This document shows, in pieces, positions 1-9,700 of a DNA stretch of 64,000 bases (positions within the stretch are counted from its first letter, which is position 1; each line of letters opens with the position of its first letter). Source of the DNA: Chlamydia caviae GPIC (GTDB lineage: Bacteria; Chlamydiota; Chlamydiia; Chlamydiales; Chlamydiaceae); NCBI RefSeq assembly GCF_000007605.1, contig NC_003361.3:1054001-1118000 (forward strand), in the 5' to 3' direction. Under the pieces are notes generated by a model. That model was not told where the DNA came from and did no database searches. It worked only from the letters and a program-made list of their open reading frames with translations. The position numbers and the translations under genes are program-made.

Positions 1-356
1 TCGTAGTCAATAGCCAGGCAAATCCTGAAGTATACTTCGAAGATTCTACCGGGAAAATCAGCTATAAAGAATGGTCGGCGAGTATAGGAATTACCACCTA
101 TGTCAATGACTACATCCTTCCTTATGTTTCTGCTTCTGTAGGGAGTTCTTCAAGAACAGTGCCCGCAGATAGTTTTAAACGTTTAGAAAGCCAGTTTTCT
201 AACCTTAAGTTCAAAGTACGTAAAATCACGAACTTTCATAGAGCGAACTTTTGCTGTGGTGTCACAAGCTGTGCATCAGATAACTTCTTCTATAGCGTTG
301 AAGGACGTTGGGGTTACCAACGTGCTCTAAACGTAACCGCAGGCTTCCAATTCTAA
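1..356 (+). CDS. porB: Outer membrane porin PorB, C-terminal fragment
   Basis: Partial gene entering from the left edge; the frame is open from base 3 to a TAA at 354-356, giving about 117 residues. The segment alternates polar and hydrophobic residues as in outer-membrane beta strands and ends in aromatic FQF, a C-terminal signature of beta-barrel proteins inserted by BamA. Several cysteines (a CC pair and an SCAS motif) fit the disulphide cross-linked chlamydial envelope. Identity as PorB, the second MOMP-like porin (CT713 type), is inferred from this character and from the neighbours, which are CT712-, CT711- and pckA-like genes as beside porB in C. trachomatis. The family forms a channel reported to favour dicarboxylates. 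It meets the next gene tail to tail with a four-base overlap. Confidence 0.8.
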   Translation, partial: VVNSQANPEVYFEDSTGKISYKEWSASIGITTYVNDYILPYVSASVGSSSRTVPADSFKRLESQFSNLKFKVRKITNFHRANFCCGVTSCASDNFFYSVEGRWGYQRALNVTAGFQF

Positions 357-1519
357 TACGAGCTGATTAGCGTGCGGTATACGTTATGCATGAGTTTCAA
401 CGATGCTGCAATTAAGCTCCACTCCTGCTGCATAGCACGCATTTGAAGTTCTAACATTAGCTGGTGCGTCTGCGCTAAATCACCATAATTTTGCACGTCA
501 GCAAGACAGTTGTTAAAGAAATTTAACAAACCGCCTTTTGACGTTCCCTTATCGATATCAATCTCTCCATCAACAACTATATGCTCCAAATCCTGCAATG
601 TAATGATGGAGAAGTCAGAACCCATGATCTTATATGAAGGTTCGTATTCACTATTTCCAGGAATGAAAATAAGAGAACTCAGATTTAACATCAGGTTCTT
701 CATCTGCTTTATCATAATGACTAATTCACTATCATAGGATTTGACGATATCCTGAAGCTGTTTTTTCTGTTCATCAGACAGTGAGGCGTTGTCTTGAATA
801 TTCTTAGAAATTTGCTTTAACAAAAGCTGAGCGTTTTCAGCGCTTTTTATATCATTTTTCAAATGTAGACACTCTTCCTCATAGCGATCTACAATCATCT
901 GATAACCGTATTTAAAATTCGCCGTGTCTGATGTTTGAGAAATATAAGACCCTAAATTGTAAATGATAGGGGCAGAGTTAAAGCTCTTTATCGTCTCTAA
1001 AAGAGGACTAAATAAGTTCTGCGCATATCCTGAAAGATTGAGCTCTCTTCCTAGAGCATATAACGCTGTTTCTTGCGCAGGAATGTATTTATCCAAGAGA
1101 ATATAGGCGAATGCCGATTGGAAAGGCATTTTATTAACTATAGAGTCTTTGACAGGAGCAAGTTCGGGAGCCGTTGTTAACGCTTGTGGAGATATCCTAT
1201 CTAAATGTTCCTGGAAAACCTTATTTGCTTCCTTACGTAGCTCTTTATTTTCCTTTTCCGTAAGTACGGTTTGTATCACAGCTAGTTCAAATCCTGCGTC
1301 TAAAAAGTCCTGATTTAAAGAAGCTATAAATTCCCTACGCAATCCTAAATTACTCGCCTCTTTAAGCAAGTCTTGCATGATTTTTAGGTGAGAGGCTACC
1401 TCATTCATCTTTGTATAATCTGCAGCTACCTCAGCAGGAGAAACACGACGTTCTGCAAACACCGAGCCTTCAAAAATCTGATTAGACTGCTGATATCTTT
1501 GTATTGGAGAGTTTGTCAT
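353..1519 (-). CDS. DUF582 family protein, CT712-like; probable type III effector
   Basis: A 388-residue, mostly helical protein without a signal peptide or membrane segment. It starts at an ATG preceded by AGGTG at good spacing, 8 bases after the upstream paralogue's stop, so the two are one transcript. Its body aligns by eye with the C-terminal half of the upstream protein: shared LLLDKY-IP, a long charged helix, and an ending of QxMQQEW or AIQQEW followed by a helix. DUF582 proteins (CT619, CT620, CT621, CT711, CT712 in C. trachomatis) are reported type III secretion substrates restricted to pathogenic chlamydiae, and CT619 was reported to bind the ESCRT components Hrs and Tsg101. Assignment to this family rests on position and character; host target is unknown. 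Confidence 0.75.
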   Translation of the reverse strand: MTNSPIQRYQQSNQIFEGSVFAERRVSPAEVAADYTKMNEVASHLKIMQDLLKEASNLGLRREFIASLNQDFLDAGFELAVIQTVLTEKENKELRKEANKVFQEHLDRISPQALTTAPELAPVKDSIVNKMPFQSAFAYILLDKYIPAQETALYALGRELNLSGYAQNLFSPLLETIKSFNSAPIIYNLGSYISQTSDTANFKYGYQMIVDRYEEECLHLKNDIKSAENAQLLLKQISKNIQDNASLSDEQKKQLQDIVKSYDSELVIMIKQMKNLMLNLSSLIFIPGNSEYEPSYKIMGSDFSIITLQDLEHIVVDGEIDIDKGTSKGGLLNFFNNCLADVQNYGDLAQTHQLMLELQMRAMQQEWSLIAASLKLMHNVYRTLISSY

Positions 1520-1527
1520 AACTTCAC

Positions 1528-3771
1528 CTATTTAAATCTACGTGTTAACTTCGCAAATATCTGATTCATCAATGCTAAAGCAGCGCTGACCATAGTCCAT
1601 TCTTGCTGAATTGCGGAAGATTCTAACTGTAATGCGAGCTGTTGGTTTTGGTTAAAGGTTGTAAAATTCTGTTGGGTAGCTTCTAAACTCTGTAAGATCT
1701 GCTGCTCACCACCAGGAATAATCCCGTTTTCACCACCTTCAATAACAAAGCTTTCAAAAGCTGATAAGAAACGAGGCCAATTGTCAGACTTCTGTTTGTT
1801 AACCTGAATATCAAAAGCCTCATCAACTTCGTCGGGTTTTTCTACAGGAGTAAACTCCATACTGTTTAGGAAGATATAAAGATTCCCAAGATTACGCAAT
1901 AAAGCCTCGAACTGAAACTCATAGCCAGAAATTGTCTGACGAAGCTCCCGTTGTTGAGAAGAGGTCAACTCGGCATCACGTTTGATGTTGTCTAAAATTT
2001 TCTTGAGTTCAGTTTTTGTCCTCAGACAACGCTCAATGTCACTTTTACAACGTACTTTTTCCTTATCTAAAACACTCTGTGCTTTCCCTAACGCATCAGT
2101 AAGAGCCTGAAGGTTCATCTGACGCAGGTATATCGCTAAAGAATAATAGACATCTGCAGTTTGGAAATTTGTAACTTGAGAAATAATTTGATTCATGTAC
2201 TTAGCAGCTTTATTAGAGAATGTCATCTGTACCCCTAACGTCTCTAAAACGTGCTGCTGATTGGGTAAATATTTATCTAATAATAAAGATGAGTAAACCA
2301 TTTGTATTGGAGAAGTATCTACAAAGGTCTTTTTCCCCTCTTTCATGCTCTCGAAATAATTTAATGTCGTAGGATCCATAGAATCCTTTTGAGCCATTAA
2401 CTTTGCCGATTCTTCTGTCCACTTAGTAATTTGAGCTTGGATTTGCTTAATACCGTTATTCATCCCATCAATTACTTTCTGATAATCAGAACGTGACATC
2501 ACCTTACTAGGTTGCTTCGTCATTAACTCAACGCATTTTTGAAAAAATTCGGGGTTAAGATTAGTTTGGCTTCCGTTGTAAAATAAAGATATCCCTTCAT
2601 AAGATGTTGTAGGGCTATTAGCAAACGTCTTTAAAGGGACATCTGCAACATTAAAACTACTATTGCCCCGTTCATCCCAATAAGATAGCTCTTCCTGAAG
2701 GACTTTTTTATAATCTGCCTGGGCTGAAGAAGATTTTTCCCCATACTGTCCTGCACACACTAAGTAAGAATACAGTAAACTTAGAAAACTAGGTAAAGTA
2801 GCTCTTTCTCCCATCTTCAGCCCACCCATAGCATTTATAAAAGTGGTCACCCCAGCTTTAACTTCTGTAGGCATAGTATCGGCTGCATTACTTGAATATT
2901 TATCCATAAGCATACGATACACTCCAGCAAGCACTATGTACGTCCGCGTCATACCACCTTGCATAGCGTTATAACCAGAACCTGTTAAATTAGTTGCTGT
3001 TGAAGAGATATCCCAAACAGGATTGAGTAGATCTTTAAGGGAACTTGAAAACTGACGTATGAGCTCAATAACTTTATTCGCTTCTTCAATATTTAATGAG
3101 CACTCAGCAATTTTAATATTTAATTGTTCAGAAACAGGATAAGACAAAGAGATCATGGCATTGTAAACCACCATCATGTTCTGCCAAAAATTGATAACCT
3201 TACTTTTTGGCGGTGCGTCTTTTCCCTCTAGCTTTTCTATTGTCCCTACAAATTCCTTAGCTAAGCCATATAGAGATGTGTATTGAGCATCTGTAGGGTT
3301 TCCTTCTGTAAAGGCCTGTTTTAACGTACTTAATCTTATTCTATATTCTTGAACTAATGTCTTTTCAGCTTCTGTAGGATTAAAAATCCCCCCCTGATCA
3401 ATATCCTTCAGCCAATCATCAAAACTCCTCTCAAGTCCCTCTATATAAAGTTTTGCAGCAGCAAGATTTGGATTGGCTAAGATCTCATCTACTTTCATAG
3501 AATCATAATCCACATTCGGAAATGCAATTTTCTCTTCAGGGATATTTTTAAAGGCAGCATCTACAAACTCCGAAGAAATTTGCGCTACGGGCAACTTAGT
3601 CTCTGCTTCTTGCAACAAACCAAGCGCGTATTTTAATCCTTTTGCCTTCTGATCTAATTCTTGAAAAAGAAACACAGAACTAGAAAACGGCATTGTCATA
3701 TCTACCTGATCACCAAGTAGTGCCGCCGTTACATTGCGATTAAAAGTAATGTAGGATGGTTGTACCGTCAC
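1528..3771 (-). CDS. DUF582 family protein, CT711-like; probable type III effector
   Basis: A 747-residue soluble, helix-rich protein starting at GTG (3769-3771) with only a weak GGA upstream. There is no cleavable signal peptide, as expected for a type III substrate; the first 20 residues are rich in Ser, Thr and Asn. The N-terminal half is unique to this protein; the C-terminal part (from about residue 470) is paralogous to the smaller gene downstream. A central segment carries several predicted coiled-coil stretches rich in Lys and Glu. The 122-base AT-rich gap upstream (3772-3893) separates it from pckA and probably holds its promoter, though I see no clean -35/-10 pair. The CT711 counterpart belongs to the DUF582 set of secreted proteins; biochemical role unknown. 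Confidence 0.75.
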   Translation of the reverse strand: MTVQPSYITFNRNVTAALLGDQVDMTMPFSSSVFLFQELDQKAKGLKYALGLLQEAETKLPVAQISSEFVDAAFKNIPEEKIAFPNVDYDSMKVDEILANPNLAAAKLYIEGLERSFDDWLKDIDQGGIFNPTEAEKTLVQEYRIRLSTLKQAFTEGNPTDAQYTSLYGLAKEFVGTIEKLEGKDAPPKSKVINFWQNMMVVYNAMISLSYPVSEQLNIKIAECSLNIEEANKVIELIRQFSSSLKDLLNPVWDISSTATNLTGSGYNAMQGGMTRTYIVLAGVYRMLMDKYSSNAADTMPTEVKAGVTTFINAMGGLKMGERATLPSFLSLLYSYLVCAGQYGEKSSSAQADYKKVLQEELSYWDERGNSSFNVADVPLKTFANSPTTSYEGISLFYNGSQTNLNPEFFQKCVELMTKQPSKVMSRSDYQKVIDGMNNGIKQIQAQITKWTEESAKLMAQKDSMDPTTLNYFESMKEGKKTFVDTSPIQMVYSSLLLDKYLPNQQHVLETLGVQMTFSNKAAKYMNQIISQVTNFQTADVYYSLAIYLRQMNLQALTDALGKAQSVLDKEKVRCKSDIERCLRTKTELKKILDNIKRDAELTSSQQRELRQTISGYEFQFEALLRNLGNLYIFLNSMEFTPVEKPDEVDEAFDIQVNKQKSDNWPRFLSAFESFVIEGGENGIIPGGEQQILQSLEATQQNFTTFNQNQQLALQLESSAIQQEWTMVSAALALMNQIFAKLTRRFK

Positions 3772-3893
3772 TGTAATTTATCCAGAAGAGATTAATTATT
3801 TTTCTAATTTTAAAATAAAAAAATATTTCAAAAAATAAAAAATAATTAACTTTAAAACTAAAACATAAATAACAAGTGACTTTGATTATTTAA

Positions 3894-5696
3894 TTATTTT
3901 AATTCTCTTTCTATTCTGAATAACTCATCCGTGATTGTTTGAGGAAGGTCTGACCCGAAGATCTTACAGTACTCACGAACATTAGCAACCTCTTTAAGCC
4001 ATCCAGAAACATCTACAGATAGTAGATCCTGAAGAGCTTGTGAAGATAAGTTGAGGCCCTCTAAGTTTAAAGAAGATTCCTCTGGTAGATAACCAATAGG
4101 TGTTTTCTTAGCGATGGACTCTTCGCCGTTTGTCCTTCGGAAAATCCATTCTATAACACGAAGATTGTCACTAAATCCTGGCCAGATGAAATTGCCATCT
4201 TTATCCTTACGGAACCAGTTCACACCATAGATCTTTGGTAGTTTTAAACTTGTATTAGAAGCAAAGGATAGCCAATGATCAAAATAATGTGCCATGTTGT
4301 AACCACAGAAAGGCAACATAGCAAAAGGATCATGGCGTAACTTACCCTGCTCGCCAACAATAGCTGCAGTAGTCGCCGAAGACATGCTGGCACCAATGGT
4401 AACCCCATGCTGCCAACTTAAAGCCTCATAAACTAAAGGTATAGTCTCAGAACGACGACCACCAAAAATAATCGCCTCTATAGGTACACCTTCTGGACTA
4501 TTCCATTGAGGATCTAAAACAGGACACTGTTTTACAGGAGCCGTAAATCTAGAATTCGGATGTGCTGCAGGAGCCCCTCCAGGTTGCCACGGATTCCCAC
4601 GCCAATCTATAAGGCCTTCAGGAGGCTGACTCGTTAACCCTTCCCACCAAACGTTCCCATCTGGCGTTAAAGCAACGTTAGTAAAGACCGAATTAGTTTT
4701 GCAAGTAGCTAAAGCATTAGGATTTGTCGTTTCCGATGTTCCCGGAGCAACACCAAAGAAACCAAACTCGGGATTTACAGCATATAACCTGCCATCAGGA
4801 CCAGGACGTATCCAAGCAATGTCATCGCCAATACATTCGACTTCCCAACCAGGAATTTTAGGCATGAGCATAGCCAAGTTGGTTTTACCACAAGCACTAG
4901 GGAAAGAAGCTGCGAAATACTTCTTCTGCCCTTCAGGATTAGTCACACCGATAATTAACATATGCTCCGCAAGCCAACCTTGCGAACGAGCTATATAAGA
5001 AGCTAAACGTAATGCTACGCTTTTCTTCCCAAGTAAAGCATTACCCCCATAACCACTACCAAAAGACATGACACTACTGTCATCTTGGAAATGCACGATA
5101 CGCATATTCTTAGGATTGCAAGGCCAGGCAACATCTTTTTCACCTGGAGATAAGGGGGCACCCACACTGTGTAGACACTTATGGAAAGAACCTGTTGTTC
5201 CTAGAGATTTTAATACCTCCGCTCCCATCCGCGTCATGATCTTCATAGAACAAACAACGTATGGAGAATCAGTAAGTTCAACACCAATAAGAGAAAATGG
5301 AGAATTTAATGGTCCCATGCAAAAAGGAATCACATATAAGGTTCTTCCACGCATACACCCACGGAAAAGACCTTGTAATTCCTGACGCATCTCTTGAGGA
5401 TCCCGCCAATTATTTGTAGGACCTGCATCCTCTTTTTTTGTAGTGCAAATAAAAGTAAACTGCTCAACACGCGCAACATCTTCAGGAGAAGAACGTACTA
5501 AAAAACAGTTGGGGTGTACGTCAGGATTTAAAGGAATAGCCACTCCTGATTTTTCCATTATGCCATAAACTTCAGCATATTCAGAATCGGAGCCATTACA
5601 TATACGAATGTCGTCAGGAGTTACTAATTCAGCAACTTCTTGGATCCATTGTTTTAAACCTTCATGCTGAATTTCACTACTCCATGCACTGGTCAT
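3894..5696 (-). CDS. pckA: Phosphoenolpyruvate carboxykinase (GTP)
   Basis: Converts oxaloacetate plus GTP to phosphoenolpyruvate, CO2 and GDP, linking TCA intermediates to gluconeogenesis. The 600-residue length fits the GTP-dependent class. Visible motifs: the PEPCK-specific P-loop ASFPSACGKTN near residues 260-272 with its hyper-reactive cysteine, the metal-binding GDDIAW near 293, and GFFGVAPGTS near 317. The open frame extends 22 codons further upstream into mreB, but I chose the ATG at 5694-5696 because it overlaps the mreB stop as ATGA, is preceded by AAAGGG at about 8 bases, and restores the family N-terminus. Last gene of the SNF2-mreB-pckA operon and probably translationally coupled to mreB. 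Chlamydiae have incomplete central metabolism, so this enzyme helps use host glutamate or dicarboxylates. Confidence 0.95.
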   Translation of the reverse strand: MTSAWSSEIQHEGLKQWIQEVAELVTPDDIRICNGSDSEYAEVYGIMEKSGVAIPLNPDVHPNCFLVRSSPEDVARVEQFTFICTTKKEDAGPTNNWRDPQEMRQELQGLFRGCMRGRTLYVIPFCMGPLNSPFSLIGVELTDSPYVVCSMKIMTRMGAEVLKSLGTTGSFHKCLHSVGAPLSPGEKDVAWPCNPKNMRIVHFQDDSSVMSFGSGYGGNALLGKKSVALRLASYIARSQGWLAEHMLIIGVTNPEGQKKYFAASFPSACGKTNLAMLMPKIPGWEVECIGDDIAWIRPGPDGRLYAVNPEFGFFGVAPGTSETTNPNALATCKTNSVFTNVALTPDGNVWWEGLTSQPPEGLIDWRGNPWQPGGAPAAHPNSRFTAPVKQCPVLDPQWNSPEGVPIEAIIFGGRRSETIPLVYEALSWQHGVTIGASMSSATTAAIVGEQGKLRHDPFAMLPFCGYNMAHYFDHWLSFASNTSLKLPKIYGVNWFRKDKDGNFIWPGFSDNLRVIEWIFRRTNGEESIAKKTPIGYLPEESSLNLEGLNLSSQALQDLLSVDVSGWLKEVANVREYCKIFGSDLPQTITDELFRIERELK

Positions 5697-6793
5697 ACCA
5701 TATTCCCTTTGCGTTTTTTGAATTGATCTAAGTGTTCTAAAGCCTTTCCTGTTCCTAGACAAACAGCAAGTAAAGGATGAGGTGCAGTAATTACAGAAAG
5801 TCCTGTATTTTTACTCAAAGCTTTATCGAGACCTTTAATCAAGGCCCCACCCCCAGCCAATACCATACCACGCTCAACTAAATCAGCAGAAAGTTCGGGA
5901 GGACACTTCTCTAAAGTTAAACGGACGCATTCGATAATTTGTTGGATAGGCTCTGCTAAACATTCACGAATTTCAACAGAGTTAATCCTTTTTGTAATTG
6001 GCAGTCCTGCCACCTGATCACGACCGCGAACTTCCATTTCAAGTTCATGATCTCCCAAAGGATACGCAGAACCAATGGTGATCTTAATTTCTTCAGCAGT
6101 ACGGGGACCAATCATAAGATTATACGTACGACGCATGTAATTGATAATGCATTCATCGAATTCATCACCAGCAATACGTAAAGAACGAGATTCTACAATT
6201 CCTCCTAGAGAAATAATAGCAATCTCCGTAGTTCCACCACCAATATCAATAATCATACTTGCAGCGGGTTCGTGAACAGGAAGATCCACACCAATAGCAG
6301 CAGCCATAGGCTCTTCTATTAAAATCACCTCCTGAGCTCCAGCATGTAAAGCAGAGTCTTCAACAGCACGCTTTTCCACACCAGTAATCCCCGAAGGTAC
6401 AGCAATGAGAATTCTTGGTCGGAACATACTGCGAGAAGGCGTTACACGTTTGATCAACGCTTTTAACATTCCCTCTGCTATTTCAAAATCTGCAATCACA
6501 CCGTCTTTCATAGGCCGGACCGCCATGATTTTCCTTGGGGTTTTCCCCAACATAGCCTTAGCTTTGTGACCAACAGCAAGCACTGTATGCGTTTGAGCAT
6601 CGACAGCAACTACAGAAGGTTCACTAAGAACAATACCCCGTCCACGAACATATACTAAGGTGTTCGCAGTTCCTAAATCGATACCAACGTTGCCAGAAAA
6701 AAAGTTGAAAACTTTATCAAAACGGCCTAAAGTCTTGTTGTACAATCGATTGGAAAGATTTTTAATTTTAAATAAGCTTCGATGTGGGCTCAT
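5693..6793 (-). CDS. mreB: Rod-shape actin homologue MreB
   Basis: Actin-like ATPase (366 residues) that polymerises on the inner membrane. Phosphate-1 motif GIDLGTANT lies at 37-45, phosphate-2 IIDIGGGTTE at 181-190 and the adenosine loop AGGG at 313-316. About 35 residues rich in Lys, Arg, Leu and Phe precede the actin fold; this basic amphipathic extension is a chlamydial trait thought to aid membrane placement. Chlamydiae lack FtsZ, and MreB organises septal peptidoglycan synthesis instead. It starts 4 bases after the SNF2 stop with no strong ribosome site, suggesting coupling, and its TGA overlaps the pckA ATG. Confidence 0.96.
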   Translation of the reverse strand: MSPHRSLFKIKNLSNRLYNKTLGRFDKVFNFFSGNVGIDLGTANTLVYVRGRGIVLSEPSVVAVDAQTHTVLAVGHKAKAMLGKTPRKIMAVRPMKDGVIADFEIAEGMLKALIKRVTPSRSMFRPRILIAVPSGITGVEKRAVEDSALHAGAQEVILIEEPMAAAIGVDLPVHEPAASMIIDIGGGTTEIAIISLGGIVESRSLRIAGDEFDECIINYMRRTYNLMIGPRTAEEIKITIGSAYPLGDHELEMEVRGRDQVAGLPITKRINSVEIRECLAEPIQQIIECVRLTLEKCPPELSADLVERGMVLAGGGALIKGLDKALSKNTGLSVITAPHPLLAVCLGTGKALEHLDQFKKRKGNMV

Positions 6794-6797
6794 AGCA

Positions 6798-9700
6798 TCA
6801 TATCTGTAGCAATTCTAGCACTTCTTCCCAAGTCAACTTGGAAACGACTTCATCATCAGAGTTGATCACTTTCTTTACAAGGCTCTTTTTCCTGTTTTGA
6901 AGAGATAGAATTTTTTCCTCAATGGTATTTAACGTAACTAGCTTATATGAAGACACTGAGCGATTCTGCCCTATACGATGCACCCGATCGGTAGCTTGAT
7001 TTTCTACAGCAGGGTTCCACCACATATCATAGTGAATTACCGTATCCGCACCAACAAGGTTCAATCCTGTTCCTCCAGCTTTTAAGGAAATCAGGAAAAC
7101 TAGTAATCCCGGATCCTCGTTAAACTGATTGACTAACTCCAATCTGTTCTTGGTGGAACCATCTAAATAAACAAAGCGCACTCCACGAGCCTCTAGGTCT
7201 TTTTTGATGATGCTTAACATCTTGGTGTATTGACTAAAGAGAACCGTTTTATGCCCCGTCTCAACAAGAGAAGAAAGAAGATCCATCAGCAAATCATACT
7301 TTGCAGAATCGCCTGGTTCAGGAACATCTTTTGCAAAGATAGCTGGATGGCAGCAGATTTGTTTTAAACGTGTAAGCGTTGCAAGAACATGGATGTGTAT
7401 ACGATCGAATCCTTCTTGTTTAACCAAACGAGAAAGCTCTTTCTTCGCTGAAGCAGCATACGAATGGTACAACTCTTTCTGAGAATCTGTAAGATGACAA
7501 TGGTACAGAATTTCTGAAACAGGCGGTAAATCTTCCAATACATCTTCTTTCATGCGACGAAGAATAAATGGCGCGACCTTCTTCTTCAAAGCAACCATAT
7601 TGTCGGTCTTATTCCCCATGTAATTGCCTGTGCGGATATACTTACCAACAAAGCGGTCGTAACTACTCAATAAACCAGGCATCAAGAAGTCGAACAAGCT
7701 CCATAATTCTTCGAGAGAATTTTCGATAGGAGTACCTGTTAAGATTAACCTATGTCCCGAACGAATCATTTTTACAGATTTCGCATTACGCGTCGTGCGG
7801 TTCTTAATATGATGGGCTTCGTCTAAAACTACATAGTCAAAGACAAAATCCTTATAGGTGTCGATGTCCTTTTGCAACAGATTATAAGAAGTAATAGCAA
7901 CATCATATTCCGACAAAGCTGCCAACTGTCTACGTCTATGAGAAGGAATTCCATCCACTATCATAGTTTTAAATTCTGGATTGAACTTGCGAAATTCTTC
8001 TTTCCAGTTATATACTAAGGATGTTGGACAGACGATGAGAGAACATCCCTTTCCCTTCTCTAATCTACTTTGTGTAATGGCAATAATTGCTTGCAGGGTC
8101 TTTCCAAGGCCCATATCATCAGCAAGAATACCGTTTAAATGCATTTTTCTAAGACGCTCTAACCAGTGAATTCCTTCTGTTTGGTAACTACGCAATGTCG
8201 CCTGTATTTGTTCAGGAACAGCTTGGAAATCAAAAGCGACTTCTCCACGAATTTGCTTTTGTATCTCAGCAAGTTTATCCGTCATTGTAAAATTGACTGG
8301 TAAACCTTTGAAAATCTCAGGAGAAATGCCTGTCAAACTCCATAAAGGACACTTTTCTACAAAGTTATCAAGAACCTTAAAGCCTATTTCATTAAAAATC
8401 TGAACAACTGGAGAGATCTTTTCTAAATCTAAAACTAAAATACATGGAAGTTTCGTAGTGCTAGAAGCTCTACCCCTTCTAGGAGTTTTTACATTACGGC
8501 CTTTCTTAGGCAACTCTAGGAAACGCTTTTTAGCACTTATACAATCCCAAAGTAAGTCTAAGCTAATTCCCTTCAGTAAGCCATTAACTTTGAGCTCGGC
8601 TTCATAAGTATTAACTTCTGAACTCTCTTTAAAGGAAAGATCAAAGACTGTTTCATCATAAATAAATTGATCCGAGAGCGTCTCAGGGCAGTTAAATGTA
8701 ATCCTATGCTGATTATTCGGGATCGTTTCTGTCATAAACTCCACGATCTTCTTTTCACTTTTTACATGAAAAGCACCGTCGCGCTCGTCATAAATAAAGC
8801 CTGAGAAAACCTCTTCTGTAATCTTACGTTCTTCAACAAGATTCCTAGCTAAAATTCCATCATCACGAATAAACGCATGAACATCTTGGTATTTTAAAGC
8901 AAACGAAGCCGCAGGAATCGTGAGCGAATCATAGATAAAATGTAACTTCGCTTCTAACTCCCCATCTAAATAACTTATATTGCAGACTCCACGGATATCC
9001 TCAACATAAGGAAGAGTAACAAAGGGATTTAAAACTTCAACATTAGAAACCTCAGCGTATTCCTTAAACACAGGAAGCGCATTTTCCCGGAAAGATCCGA
9101 ACAAAGCTTCCGGAATCGTGATATCTCGCAGCCTTAAGAAAGAACGTAAATGTGCTCGTCGAATCTGAGGAGCAAAATGATGGTAGACATTATTGTGGAT
9201 AATTCCAGGTACATTAGACTCTAAAAGAATCGCCTGTTCAGGCTGAAGAGTTTCATCATCCACAAGAATTAATGGCGTCATTAATAGTGCCTTGTAGGGG
9301 GTATCGAAAAAATCTAAATCAAACTTCATCTTAGCGGCAGAAGCCGACCAATATAAAGGTTCTTCAAGGTTCCCACAAAACATACCTGAAAAACTTTCTT
9401 TCTCTCCGACTTGTCCCCCACCACGATCTGCCATCTGATGTTCATACATTTTTGCCAAAATCACACCTAATGATGTCAACGTCAGATAGGCTGATTTCAA
9501 TAACTTTTCTTCAGGGGCTTGATTCGCATAACGAACATAACGGATCAATAAATCTATAAGTTTGCGATCGGAAACATTGAAAGATTGCATTGTGAAGAAG
9601 AAACGACGACCATTAAGGATTATCGGTTCTTGATACAAAACTCCTTCAAGGAAAGTTTTAATATTTGAAATATAAAATGGCTTAGAACGGCCAGGAAGAC

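Noticed and set aside
5697..5762. 22-codon N-terminal extension of pckA
   Set aside because: It lies inside mreB, has no ribosome site, and the internal ATG at 5694-5696 forms an ATGA overlap and restores the normal N-terminus.
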